Positions 52,738-60,793 of a stretch of DNA of 60,793 nucleotides are shown here, in pieces. Source of the stretch: Candidatus Baltobacteraceae bacterium (lineage in GTDB: Bacteria; Vulcanimicrobiota; Vulcanimicrobiia; Vulcanimicrobiales; Vulcanimicrobiaceae). A program made the position numbers and the translations under genes. How positions within the stretch are numbered: position 1 is the stretch's first letter; every line of letters begins with the position of its first letter. The notes under the pieces are model-generated. The model did no database searches, had not been told where the DNA came from, and was given only the letters and a program-made list of their open reading frames with translations. The stretch spans positions 96,111 through 156,903 of the forward strand of contig DASXEW010000002.1 in the NCBI GenBank assembly GCA_036489885.1, written 5' to 3'.

Positions 52738-54735
52738 TTACAGCGCAACGAGTTGCTCCCGCCGTTCGAGAGCCTGGACGTACCCGACGACGATGGAGCG
52801 TGTGACCTCGCGCACGTCAGCTCGCTCGCTGAAACCCGCGCGAATTCCCTCGAATTTCCCAGCTTCTTCCTGACGGCGGTACCAAGCATTACCAAAACCT
52901 CGCGCGATGCTTTCGACATCCCCAGGATCGACGACGCAGAGAAATTCACCGGCGCCGAGATCGACGGCCGGAAGCCGCGCTGAGATCGCCAGGCCCGCGC
53001 CTCGTGAAACCGCTCGAGCGGCACGCGCGAGTCCACAACCAACCCAAGCGACGTCGACGTAAACCGCTGCCCCGCGATAAAGACCCTCGAGGGTCGCGGC
53101 GTCCGGCTCGCCCAAGACGACCGTCCGGTCGCCGGCGAAGGAGCGCACGAGCGAGGCGTATCCCGCGTCTGCTATCGGTCCGGCGAGTACGAGTGGAAGC
53201 TCGGCGATCTGCGCTGCGCGAACGGCTTGAATTTGATTTTGCGTCGACTCGAACGGCGCGTGCAGCAACAAGTACGGTTCGCTGCCGACGAGCGCGTCGA
53301 TCGCGGCCGCCTCTAATGCCGGCATAACGGGCGGTGGAACGCTGAAGATTTCGGTCTGAACGCCGAAGTTTCGAATCGCCTCGAGCTCGTCGTCGCCACC
53401 AACGTAGATGGCATCGGAGGCGCGAAGCACCGCACGAACCTCATCTTCCCAACGTGCGTTGGTCGGATGAAACGGCATCCCCCAAACGATCTCGTTGAGC
53501 GCAAGCCGCCGATCCCGCATCAGTCCGAGCAGATGCGCAACGCTGGCTTCATCTTGGTTGAAACGATAACAATACGGCGTCACCGTCGCGCCCCAGTATC
53601 CGCCAAGTCCGGCTGCATCGTACAAGGGATGGATTGCGAAGGGAATGCCGCGCGATGCGGCCGCACGCTGAGCGGCAGCTGCTGCGCCCGCATCCGCGAG
53701 TCCGATCGCGTGGATTAGATCGGGCTGGAACTCCGCGATCTCGTTCAAATCATCAACGACGCCAGCCGTAAAGCCTTCGTCACGCATCGCACTCGCGATC
53801 GCCTCGGCGTGATCGACGTCGGCGCCGCCGAATCGTCGCGCGCCGCGCCGCAGCACGAACAGAATTCGCCCAGTCGAACCGCCGACCGCGTCGCGTGCGG
53901 GCAAATTCGGCTCGGGCAGCGACCGCGGCGAACGTACCTCGACTGAGAAGGCTGAATCAGCGCCGGAGATCTGCGTGAAATCGAGGAGACTATCGAGCGG
54001 AATCGACTCCGCAACCGCGATGCGGAAACCGTCGCTCGCGCAATCCAGGTCGATCACGACGCGGGCTTCACGTGCCTCGGAATTTGCACGATGCTCGCCG
54101 TCAACGATCAGGACGTCGGAATCCGCCGGTTCGATCGCCGGTCCGTACCACGCGATCCCGAGAGCGTCGTCGCCCTCGATCCGTACGCGGCGCGCATAAC
54201 TCGCAAGCAACGTCGCTCCAAGGGCAGCGTCGCGTGAAGCGATCACGACGTCGCGGCTGCGAATGAGCCGCCGTGCGTAGACAAACGGTGCGGCACGACG
54301 CGCGACGTCTTCGAGCGGCGCGGCACCGAGGAAACCGGCCTCGCGCGCGCGCATGAAGCGCGCTTCTTCCGATTCGTCACCGAATATCTTCCAGGTTTCG
54401 CGCGTACAACTTCCCTGCGCGAGCAGCTCCGCGAGCCAGGGCTCGACGCGCGCAGCAATTGCGGCGTCGTCGATACCGGATGAACGAATCGATTCCGGCC
54501 ATACGAGCGGATCGCGTTCGCGTGCTTCGAGCATCGCAACGTCAACGACGATACACGCCACGCTCGCGTGCTTGCCTTCGCGCGAAAAGTGCAGATCGAG
54601 CGTCGCGCTGCCTTTGTCACCACGCAAGACCGGCTCGAACCGCGCCGCGACGAGCGTCTCGGGGGCTGCGATCTCCGCAATGGGCGCACTGCCGAAGCAG
54701 ATCGCGAGCTCATGGTGCGTCAGGTGATATCTCAT
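52738..54735 (-). CDS. GT-B (GT4-like) glycosyltransferase with long N-terminal region
   Basis: 665 aa from the ATG at 54735 that overlaps the previous stop (ATGA). Residues 1-280 are of unknown fold. The C-terminal half is a GT-B transferase: FVLRRGARRFGGADVDHAEAIA, ADAGAAAAAQ, LLLHAPFESTQNQIQAV, VVLGEPDAATLEGLYRGAAVY and VDLGAGEFLCVVDPGD correspond to the GT4 nucleotide-binding domain. Lies between fliD and flagellin genes, in one operon with two other glycosyltransferases. Confidence 0.8.
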   Translation of the reverse strand: MRYHLTHHELAICFGSAPIAEIAAPETLVAARFEPVLRGDKGSATLDLHFSREGKHASVACIVVDVAMLEARERDPLVWPESIRSSGIDDAAIAARVEPWLAELLAQGSCTRETWKIFGDESEEARFMRAREAGFLGAAPLEDVARRAAPFVYARRLIRSRDVVIASRDAALGATLLASYARRVRIEGDDALGIAWYGPAIEPADSDVLIVDGEHRANSEAREARVVIDLDCASDGFRIAVAESIPLDSLLDFTQISGADSAFSVEVRSPRSLPEPNLPARDAVGGSTGRILFVLRRGARRFGGADVDHAEAIASAMRDEGFTAGVVDDLNEIAEFQPDLIHAIGLADAGAAAAAQRAAASRGIPFAIHPLYDAAGLGGYWGATVTPYCYRFNQDEASVAHLLGLMRDRRLALNEIVWGMPFHPTNARWEDEVRAVLRASDAIYVGGDDELEAIRNFGVQTEIFSVPPPVMPALEAAAIDALVGSEPYLLLHAPFESTQNQIQAVRAAQIAELPLVLAGPIADAGYASLVRSFAGDRTVVLGEPDAATLEGLYRGAAVYVDVAWVGCGLARAARAVSRGAGLAISARLPAVDLGAGEFLCVVDPGDVESIARGFGNAWYRRQEEAGKFEGIRAGFSERADVREVTRSIVVGYVQALERREQLVAL

Positions 54736-56555
54736 GCGAGCGCTACGGCGTCGCGAGCCGGAACGTAATCCGGCCGCGTCTTCCACTTGTCACTGAAGAT
54801 GCGTGCGTTGCGCGCTTCATCTTGCGGATCGCCCAGCAACGCTTCGGCCATCTCACGCTCGAAGTGATGCAGAAACAGATCGTCGGCAACATATACTTCG
54901 TATCCGGCACGCCGGACGCGCAGGCTCAAGTCTTCGACCCCAAAGCGTCCCGCGCCGAGTTTCGGATCGAAGCCACCGACGGACTTGAGCGCACGCGCAT
55001 CGATCGCGAAATCGAGTGCTGTAAGACCGTCCGTCAATTTTGCATCGCGTGCCATCGTTGCACGGCGTTGCTCCGCGAGCGCCTTGAACGCTTTGATGTC
55101 TGCATACGCCAGATCGACGCACTGCGAGCCTTGGACGAAAACAGAGCTGAACCCGAGCATACCCATCTCGGGCCTGAGCCCGAATGCTTCGCGTACGATG
55201 TCGAACCAGCCGGGCGGCGGATAGAAATCGTCGCCGATGACGATGACGATCTCGCCGGTCGAGCGCGCCAACGCGGTGTTGATGCCTTTGGCCATGCCGC
55301 GCGACTCGTCGACGAGCACGTCGAGCGTCGCATGCGCTTTCAAAAGTGCGATCACGTCGGGCTTCGCGGCGCTAACCACCGCATGGTAATCGACATCCAG
55401 CTGACCGCCATAGATACCTTCAAACGACGTGCGGTGAATGTCGGCACGCGCATGCGCAACCATGACGATCGAGAGCTTTCGACCGGCCGGCGCGCGCGGT
55501 CCGAGCAATCGGTCAACGGCGCGCACCACCGAAGCTTCGTGCTGCGGCGGGTTCATATCAAACGGAATGCGTGAGACGGCCAGCAGTGCGCAACTTTCCT
55601 CGCGCACGCCGCGAACGTTCGGCCGTGACTCTAGCTGGACGAGCATCCGCTCGAGCCAACCGGCAGGCGGCGTTTTGGTGGAGTCGACAAGCGCGACATA
55701 ACGATCGGCGCGCGAGCCGAGCGCATCGCGCAACGCCTTCATCGAACGCGGATCCTCACCGCGTGCATCGGTAATGCTGACGCGCTGTGCGCGTATCGTC
55801 GAGCGAAGCGCGTTCGGCGAAAGCGGACCGTCGCCGTAAAGAATGACTTCCGTCGCCGGCAACGCGACCATGACGACCTCGCGTTGGCCCAGTGCCGTCC
55901 GCACCGTTCGTCGAATTGCGCCGCGTACGGGAGTTTCCAGATCGAAACGCGGCGCGAGCGCGTTGCTCCAGCGGCGAATGAAATTCCGGCGGTCGACCGC
56001 CTCGATGGGGCGAACGACGCCGATCTCCACGGAAAACGTTAGGCGTGGATCCCAGCGCACGCTCTTACCGGTGGCTCGCATGCGCATGCACAGATCGTAG
56101 ACCCGCCACGGTGTCTCGAGCTTCGGATCGATTCCGCCGACCTCGATGAGAGCGGCACGATCGACGAGATAGACTCCCGGGCAAACGACGTCGATCGCGT
56201 TACGCTGCGGCTGCTGCAAAGCATTTTTTCCGCGCGGATCGATAAGAGGGAACGGCTCGACATCATACGGTCCGAATCGGACCGAAGCGAAAACCGCACC
56301 AAAGCGCCGAGTGCCGTCCGCCTCGAGCTGGCAGCCGCCGAGGATTCCACCGTCGGCGTTGAGGCTCAGTGCGGCTGCATATGTGTTGGGTCCGGCGTAA
56401 CCTTGTGGCTCCACGACCAGCAGCTGCCGTGCATCGACTGCAGCCACTGCGGCAAGCACGTTTTCCGGACTGCTTTCGAACACCGGCATGTCGCGCGGAA
56501 CGCTTCGTCGTGACGAGAGGTTCGGCGCACCGAGAAACAGGACCGCAACGTCCAT
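54732..56555 (-). CDS. GT2-like glycosyltransferase with two related domains
   Basis: 607 aa from the ATG at 56555, one base after the previous stop. The first half holds VFLxDRAA-like VCPGVYLVDRAALIEVGGID and a duplicated GT fold; the second half (about 375-607) has IVMVAHARADIHRT, VLVDESRGMAKGINTALARS, EIVIVIGDDFYPPPGWFDI with a DD motif, and SVGGFDPKLGAGRFGVEDLS, a GT2 signature including the ED. A probable protein-linked or glycan sugar transferase beside flagellin genes. Confidence 0.82.
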   Translation of the reverse strand: MDVAVLFLGAPNLSSRRSVPRDMPVFESSPENVLAAVAAVDARQLLVVEPQGYAGPNTYAAALSLNADGGILGGCQLEADGTRRFGAVFASVRFGPYDVEPFPLIDPRGKNALQQPQRNAIDVVCPGVYLVDRAALIEVGGIDPKLETPWRVYDLCMRMRATGKSVRWDPRLTFSVEIGVVRPIEAVDRRNFIRRWSNALAPRFDLETPVRGAIRRTVRTALGQREVVMVALPATEVILYGDGPLSPNALRSTIRAQRVSITDARGEDPRSMKALRDALGSRADRYVALVDSTKTPPAGWLERMLVQLESRPNVRGVREESCALLAVSRIPFDMNPPQHEASVVRAVDRLLGPRAPAGRKLSIVMVAHARADIHRTSFEGIYGGQLDVDYHAVVSAAKPDVIALLKAHATLDVLVDESRGMAKGINTALARSTGEIVIVIGDDFYPPPGWFDIVREAFGLRPEMGMLGFSSVFVQGSQCVDLAYADIKAFKALAEQRRATMARDAKLTDGLTALDFAIDARALKSVGGFDPKLGAGRFGVEDLSLRVRRAGYEVYVADDLFLHHFEREMAEALLGDPQDEARNARIFSDKWKTRPDYVPARDAVALA

Positions 56556-56556
56556 G

Positions 56557-58623
56557 TCAGGCCGTCGCCATTGCCTCGCTGGCCACGCCGCTGGCTTCCG
56601 CATAGCGGCCTTGCCGCAACATCAAGGCTGCGAGCTCGACGCCAACGCGCTTGCGTCCCACCCCCATCGCAGAACGCAGCATCGTTTCGGCGGGAAGCAT
56701 TTGTCCCAAAGCCTCGAGGAGTCGCGCACGTAACAGGAGCGCGTCCTCATGAACCGGCGCCTCTCCGAAGACTTCGTCGAGAACCCGGAGGGCGTCGTCG
56801 AGGTTTCCTTTGCGCTCCATAAGCGATGCGCGCAAGAAGGTTGCCGTCTCGACGACTCTCCGTTCACCGATTCGCGCCATTCCGAGCATGTGGATTGCGC
56901 GATCCGTCTCGCCATCGACCTGCGCGAGCGCGAGGCCGAGATTGAATCGCAAAGCGGCGTTGTTCGGGGATTTAATCAGCCCTTCTTCGGCGACGACGGC
57001 TGCTTCCGCAACGCGCCCCTCTTCCAATAGGCGATGCGAGCGCCGCAAGAAATCGTCCGCGGCAACGAGCGGCGCTTCGAATTCGTCGCGCCGCAACCGC
57101 GCTACGGCGACCTCGTCTCCCTGCTCGCGATAGATTTCCTCGAGCATCCCCAGCGCAAGCCCGTTCCCGGGAGCGCGCTCTAGCGCCGTACGCAGATACG
57201 GCACCGGATCGGCCGACTTGGCACGCCGCACGATAATCGCTGCGGCAACGTTAAGCGATGAAGTCATTTGCTCGTCGACGCGCTCGAGCGCCTCTTCAAT
57301 CACTTCGAGCGCGCGTGTCATGCGCTGACGGCGCACGAGATAATTTACATAGGCCGTGATGGTTTGGTCGTTCTTCTCGCGTTCGAACGCTCCGCGAAGC
57401 ACGATCTCAGCATCGAAGTAGCGTTTGCAGGTCTCGAAGACCCACGCCAGGCGCTCCTGTACCATCCAAATGTCGGGCTTGTTGCGCTGGGCTTCTTCGA
57501 GCCAGGGAATCGCCTCTTCGAACTTGTTCTCATTCAAGTACGTGGCGGCGATATTGGATTGCGCCTTCCAGAGCGAAATTTCTTCGTCGACGACGCTGTA
57601 TCGATCTTCGAGTCCTTTGGTTGCGATGGCTTTCTTGAACCACTCGCGCGCGTCCTCAAATCGTCCGGCTCGCGCTAAGATCTCGGCCTTGCAATAGATC
57701 GCAAGAACGTAGCCGGGCGCGCGCTCCAGACATTCGTCAATCGTCGCCAAAGCGCGCTCGAAATCGTTGCGCTGAGAGGCGTAGGCTCCCGCCAAGAACA
57801 CGTAGCCGAGTGGAATGTAGCCGCGCATGTCCTTGCCGCGCTCCATCTCGACCATGCGTTCCATGGTCTTGATGCCCTCGTCGTACTGATCGTGGCCCAG
57901 CAAGTAGTTCGCGTAATTGAACCAAGAGAATGAGTCTTCAGGATTTTCAATCGTCGCGCGCTCCAAGAGAGGCGCGTTGCGATCGTCCTTCTTCTTCGCG
58001 CCGATGATCTCGAGCGTGTAGCCCCGGTGCAGAATGCGGATCGGCGAGATGACGGCGGTCGCCTTCGTCTCACCTTCATCGACGACGAGCGTCTCATGAA
58101 TCAGGCCGCGATAGCGGATGCGCGACGTCGTCGGAAAGATGCGCGGAAGGCTGTGCGACATCATCGTCGACGCACCGTACTCGGTCGTGTCGTTATGAAT
58201 GCGGCAGTAGAGCACCGTCAGGAATGACGGGACCGTCCGCAAGTCGAGAAGCCGCCGGCGCGATTCGGGAGCGATCTCTTCATCGCCGTCCAGAACCAGC
58301 GTCCAGCGCTTGGTCGCCATCCCGAGCGCCTCGTTGCGGGCCCATGAGAAGTCGCTACGCCACTCGCGGTGCTCGATTCTGGCGCCGAATTTGGCCGCGA
58401 TCTCCAGCGTCCGGTCCGTCGAGCCGGTATCGATGATGTTGATCTCGTCGACGATCCCCTCGACGCTGCGAAGGCACGCTTCGAGGAAGCGCTCCTCGTT
58501 CTTGACGATCATGCACAGGCTGATCCCCTCAGGAAGCTGCTGATGCTCGTCAGGCGGCTGCGGAATACCAAAAAGCAGGGTCGGCGCTTCGGCCTCTGCG
58601 GGGCGTGACGAATCGGTGGCCAT
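56557..58623 (-). CDS. GT2 glycosyltransferase with C-terminal TPR repeats
   Basis: 688 aa. N-terminal GT2 domain of the SunS/waaE-like kind (ISLCMIVKNEERFLEACLRS, INIIDTGSTDRTLEIA, WTLVLDGDEEI with DxD-like acids, PRIFP), then from about 235 at least ten helix-turn-helix units such as IDECLERAPGYVLAIYCKAE and FEEAIPWLEEAQRNKPD. The TPR half probably binds the protein acceptor, a layout seen in flagellin/protein glycosyltransferases. GAGG lies seven bases before the ATG. Located next to flagellin. Confidence 0.87.
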   Translation of the reverse strand: MATDSSRPAEAEAPTLLFGIPQPPDEHQQLPEGISLCMIVKNEERFLEACLRSVEGIVDEINIIDTGSTDRTLEIAAKFGARIEHREWRSDFSWARNEALGMATKRWTLVLDGDEEIAPESRRRLLDLRTVPSFLTVLYCRIHNDTTEYGASTMMSHSLPRIFPTTSRIRYRGLIHETLVVDEGETKATAVISPIRILHRGYTLEIIGAKKKDDRNAPLLERATIENPEDSFSWFNYANYLLGHDQYDEGIKTMERMVEMERGKDMRGYIPLGYVFLAGAYASQRNDFERALATIDECLERAPGYVLAIYCKAEILARAGRFEDAREWFKKAIATKGLEDRYSVVDEEISLWKAQSNIAATYLNENKFEEAIPWLEEAQRNKPDIWMVQERLAWVFETCKRYFDAEIVLRGAFEREKNDQTITAYVNYLVRRQRMTRALEVIEEALERVDEQMTSSLNVAAAIIVRRAKSADPVPYLRTALERAPGNGLALGMLEEIYREQGDEVAVARLRRDEFEAPLVAADDFLRRSHRLLEEGRVAEAAVVAEEGLIKSPNNAALRFNLGLALAQVDGETDRAIHMLGMARIGERRVVETATFLRASLMERKGNLDDALRVLDEVFGEAPVHEDALLLRARLLEALGQMLPAETMLRSAMGVGRKRVGVELAALMLRQGRYAEASGVASEAMATA

Positions 58624-58680
58624 GATGAACCTCTCTCATAGATTCATCGGAAGCCGCGGCCGCCGGCTTGAGACGGAGCA

Positions 58681-58706
58681 AGCGGGCCCGCCTCAGCGGG
58701 CCCGCT
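58681..58706 (-). terminator. Strong hairpin downstream of flagellin gene 1
   Basis: An 11-bp perfect stem (AGCGGGCCCGC with its complement) and CTCA loop lies 65 bases beyond the flagellin stop. Its core is nearly identical to the hairpin at 60144-60171. No run of U follows, so it may be a weak or Rho-assisted terminator or an mRNA-stabilising 3' stem limiting read-through into the glycosyltransferase operon. Confidence 0.65.
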
Positions 58707-58770
58707 CCGGCTCCTACCCCTTTACGGGCTATCCGTCGACGTGGAAGCCCCGGGTGCGGTCACCGAGATG

Positions 58771-60012
58771 TTACCGAAAGAGCGGCAAAACCGAGTTGGC
58801 GTTCGAGTTGGCTTGCGCCAAAACCGAGGTACCAACTTGCACCAAGATTTGCAGCTTGGTGTATTCGGTCGTCGCCCCTGCGACGTTGAGGTCCGTGATG
58901 TTCGACGCCGACGCGGTCAGATTGACCGCGGCGATGTTGTTGTTGTCCTCGTCCTCGTTCAGCCGGACGACCGTGGCACCGAGGAGTGCCCGCTGATTGA
59001 GGAGCTGGTCTAGGGCGTAGTCGATTTGCCCGATCGCGTCTTCCGCTGCCAGCGTCCCGGAACCCGTACCGATAGAGCCCGCGACGTTGATGTTGGAAAG
59101 ACGAAGTGTCTGGGTGTTGGTAGCTTGGATTCCGATCTGGATCACCGCCCCTTCGTCTGCCCCGTCTTGGATTGTAAACGCGGGGCTATTCGGATTAGAA
59201 GCTGCGCTGACATACTGGGTGACCTTGATATATGACGTGACGCCGACGTCAACCGTACCGATCGAGATACCGGTGGTGACTTGGACGCCGTCGTACGTGA
59301 AGGTGACTGTCGCGCCGCCGGACACCGTCGCGATGCAGACTTGCTGATACCCACTCGTTGCCGTGCTCAGGAACGAGAAGATGACGCCCTGCTGTGTCGG
59401 ACCCAATTGTGCGACTTGCAGTTCGAGCGTCCCGTCCAGTGACGTGTTGTTCGTCACCGAGTACGTCGTACTCGCGATGAGCAGGTTATTGACGCCCGGA
59501 GTGCCTGACGCTGCGCCAAGAACCGAGTTCGAGTAGATAACCGCGTTGAAGTTAATCTGCGGCGTGAAGCCCTCATTTGAGCCACTCAGCAGATATGCTC
59601 CATTGAAGTTGGTGTCTTGCGAGATGCGGTTGACCTCGAGCAATAGCTGCGAGACTTCCGCTTGCAGACTCAACTTGTCGTTGTCCGACGTAACGTCTGA
59701 GGACGCTTCAACTGCTAGGTTGCGAATGCGCTGCAGAATGTCGGTCTCGGTCTGCAGAGCGCCGTCCGCTACGGTCGCCGCGTTGTTCATGTCCTGGACG
59801 TTTTGACTCGCCGTATCGAACGCTTGAGCTTGTGCGTTTAAGCGAGTCGCGATTGCCAATCCCGAGGGATCATCTGCGGCCGTGTTGATCCGGAGACCAC
59901 TCGAAAGTTGCGTTACTACCGTCTGAAGCCGATCCTGGTTGCGATTCAGGTCGAGCGTGACGGCATTGGCAAGTAGGTTGGTAGCAATAGAGAGGCCACC
60001 AATTCCTGGCAT
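58771..60012 (-). CDS. fliC: Flagellin (filament subunit), copy 1
   Basis: 413 aa. N-terminal D0/D1 (NLLANAVTLDLNRNQDRLQ, SSGLRINTAADDPSGLAIA, LQTETDILQRIRNLAVEASS) and C-terminal D1/D0 (AIGQIDYALDQLLNQRALLG, TKLQILVQVGTSVLAQANSN) surround a variable 210-residue middle with a Cys (YQQVCIATVSGG), rare in flagellins. AAGGAGG (60023-60029) 10 bases upstream of the ATG 60012 fixes the start. The middle domain is Ser/Thr-rich, suitable for O-glycosylation. Confidence 0.96.
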   Translation of the reverse strand: MPGIGGLSIATNLLANAVTLDLNRNQDRLQTVVTQLSSGLRINTAADDPSGLAIATRLNAQAQAFDTASQNVQDMNNAATVADGALQTETDILQRIRNLAVEASSDVTSDNDKLSLQAEVSQLLLEVNRISQDTNFNGAYLLSGSNEGFTPQINFNAVIYSNSVLGAASGTPGVNNLLIASTTYSVTNNTSLDGTLELQVAQLGPTQQGVIFSFLSTATSGYQQVCIATVSGGATVTFTYDGVQVTTGISIGTVDVGVTSYIKVTQYVSAASNPNSPAFTIQDGADEGAVIQIGIQATNTQTLRLSNINVAGSIGTGSGTLAAEDAIGQIDYALDQLLNQRALLGATVVRLNEDEDNNNIAAVNLTASASNITDLNVAGATTEYTKLQILVQVGTSVLAQANSNANSVLPLFR

Positions 60013-60022
60013 ATTATCTTTT

Positions 60023-60029
60023 CCTCCTT
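60023..60029 (-). promoter_or_regulatory. Strong Shine-Dalgarno of flagellin copy 1
   Basis: AAGGAGG on the minus strand with 10-base spacing to the ATG, as expected for a very highly translated gene. A second AGGAGG lies directly before another in-frame ATG at 60060 (16 codons upstream) with no spacing, so that site is unlikely to start the protein. Confidence 0.8.
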
Positions 60030-60093
60030 GATCCGCGCCCGCAGTACGAGCACGGAACATCCTCCTAAAGATGTTGCGAAAAGATCTTATTCA

Positions 60094-60122
60094 GTTTTAT
60101 CCGTGGGCTTTTATGTCGTCAA
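60094..60122 (-). promoter_or_regulatory. Candidate promoter of flagellin copy 1
   Basis: Minus strand TTGACG (60117-60122), 17-base spacer, then TAAAAC (60094-60099). It sits about 80 bases upstream of the flagellin ATG, leaving a long 5' leader. No sigma-28 consensus (TAAA/GCCGATAA) was found, so the flagellin may use the housekeeping sigma factor or a divergent flagellar sigma. Confidence 0.4.
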
Positions 60123-60143
60123 CCGCCTCCTTTCGGGACCGAC

Positions 60144-60171
60144 GGGCGAGCCCGCCTCAGCGGGCCCGCCC
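60144..60171 (-). terminator. Hairpin downstream of flagellin gene 2
   Basis: GGGCGAGCCCGC-CTCA-GCGGGCCCGCCC forms a 12-bp stem with one mismatch, starting about 20 bases beyond the second flagellin stop. It shares a 19-base core with the hairpin after flagellin 1, so the 3' regions were duplicated together. Confidence 0.65.
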
Positions 60172-60189
60172 CTCGTTCTTGGTAGATCC

Positions 60190-60793
60190 CTACCTGAACA
60201 GAGCCAAGACGGAGTCCGCGTTGGCGTTAGATTGCGCCAAAACCGACGTTCCGACCTGCACCAAGAGTTGAAGCTTGGTGTATTCGGTGGTCGCCCCTGC
60301 GACGTTGAGGTCGGTGATATTCGAGGCCGAGGCCGTCAGGTTGACCGAAGCGATGTTGTTGTTGTCTTCGTCTTCGTTCAACCGGTTGATCACGGCGCCG
60401 AGCAACGCGCGCTGCGTCAGCAGTTGGTTCAACGCGTAGTCGATCTGACCGATTGCGTCTTCCGCCGCCAGCGTTCCGGAGCCCGTTCCGATGGAGCCCG
60501 CAACGTTAACGTTGGAAAGCCGCAAGGTCTGGGTGTTCGTGGATTGGATTCCGATCTGAATGACCGCGCCTTCGATCGCTCCGTCCTGGACCGTGAAGGC
60601 TGGGTTGTTCGGGTTGGAAGCCGCACTCACGTACTGCGTTATTTTGACATATGACGTAACGCCGACGTCAACCGTACCAATTGAGATACCCGACGTGATT
60701 CCGACGCCGTCGTATGTAAACGTGACGGCGGCACCCGTGGCGCCGATCGTCGCGATACAGACTTGTGAGTATCCGTTGGTGGCGGTGCTCAGG
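60190..60793 (-). CDS. Flagellin, copy 2 (N terminus beyond the window)
   Basis: About 200 C-terminal residues are visible, running to the window edge. It matches copy 1 almost throughout: the Cys-containing SQVCIATI strand, GISIGTVDVGVTSY, then AIGQIDYALNQLLTQRALLG and the terminal QVGTSVLAQSNANADSVLAL. The closely spaced copies are a tandem duplication. The short ORF from the internal ATG at 60630 is only part of this gene. Confidence 0.93.
   Translation of the reverse strand, partial: LSTATNGYSQVCIATIGATGAAVTFTYDGVGITSGISIGTVDVGVTSYVKITQYVSAASNPNNPAFTVQDGAIEGAVIQIGIQSTNTQTLRLSNVNVAGSIGTGSGTLAAEDAIGQIDYALNQLLTQRALLGAVINRLNEDEDNNNIASVNLTASASNITDLNVAGATTEYTKLQLLVQVGTSVLAQSNANADSVLALFR

Noticed and set aside
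58681-60171. CRISPR-like repeat made of the two GC-rich hairpins
   Set aside because: Only two copies 1.46 kb apart, each just past a flagellin stop; no regular spacers or cas genes.
60013-60189. Sigma-28 flagellar promoter upstream of flagellin
   Set aside because: Only a short TAAA near CGGATAA exists and the spacing is too small; a TTGACG-17-TAAAAC pair is a better candidate.
1-60793. Long antisense and shifted reading frames throughout, many over 100 residues
   Set aside because: GC-rich coding DNA gives long frames on all strands. These lack recognisable motifs, have biased composition (Arg/Ser-rich) and lie within genes with clear family motifs.

Overview
The window is GC-rich, densely packed bacterial DNA with frequent GTG and TTG starts and many ATGA/GTGA stop-start overlaps. 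It encodes flagellin, FliD and FliS, the MEP isoprenoid enzymes Dxr and IspG, an archaeal-type (short, class 3) ProRS and a copper-amine-oxidase-N-like secreted protein. Together these suggest a flagellated bacterium from an under-sampled GC-rich phylum; Candidatus Eremiobacterota (WPS-2) is my best guess, but nothing here proves it. I saw no RNA genes, CRISPR arrays, transposases or integrases, and no intergenic gap exceeds about 180 bases.

Layout. (1) 1-4116: an M16 peptidase (partial), proS, a PduO-type cobalamin adenosyltransferase and an APC permease. (2) 4150-19840: first surface-sugar cluster. It holds a TylF-type methyltransferase, two PhyH-like oxygenases, a C-methyltransferase, a WbuC cupin, a nucleotidyltransferase-kinase fusion with HldE domains in reversed order, a Nudix hydrolase, two DegT aminotransferases, a split transketolase, a small-molecule kinase, a HAD phosphatase, a member of the LIC12192-like 'sporadic carbohydrate cluster' family, two SDR epimerases and a GmhA-like SIS isomerase. 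(3) 19905-33113: the conserved housekeeping run rpsB-tsf-pyrH-frr-(63-aa ORF)-cdsA-dxr-rseP-ispG, all on the minus strand, with three paralogous two-part glycosyltransferases placed at its upstream end, between rseP and ispG, and at its downstream end. (4) 33199-46275: second sugar cluster built around CDP-glucose (rfbF, rfbG, RmlC-like epimerase), with two DegT aminotransferases, NeuD/PglD-like acetyltransferases, a CmcI-family protein, a C-methyltransferase and two tandem-GT2 glycosyltransferases. (5) 46375-49517: a plus-strand operon of an ExeA-like ATPase, a DUF11-like protein and a GT-A-like protein. (6) 49519-60793: flagellar filament genes (FliT-like, fliS, fliD, two flagellins, the second cut by the window end) with three glycosyltransferases between fliD and flagellin.

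How it fits together. The rpsB-to-proS gene order is ancient and usually contiguous; here proS lies about 20 kb from ispG, with the first sugar cluster in between. Cluster 1 has an isomerase, kinase, phosphatase, nucleotidyltransferase and transketolase set that could build a nucleotide-activated heptose or octose, then aminate, epimerise and methylate it. Cluster 2 looks like a CDP-linked version of a noviose-type C-methyl-6-deoxyhexose route. Closeness to flagellin, and many glycosyltransferases with no visible polymerase or flippase, make flagellin glycosylation the most attractive destination, though an S-layer or surface polysaccharide remains possible.
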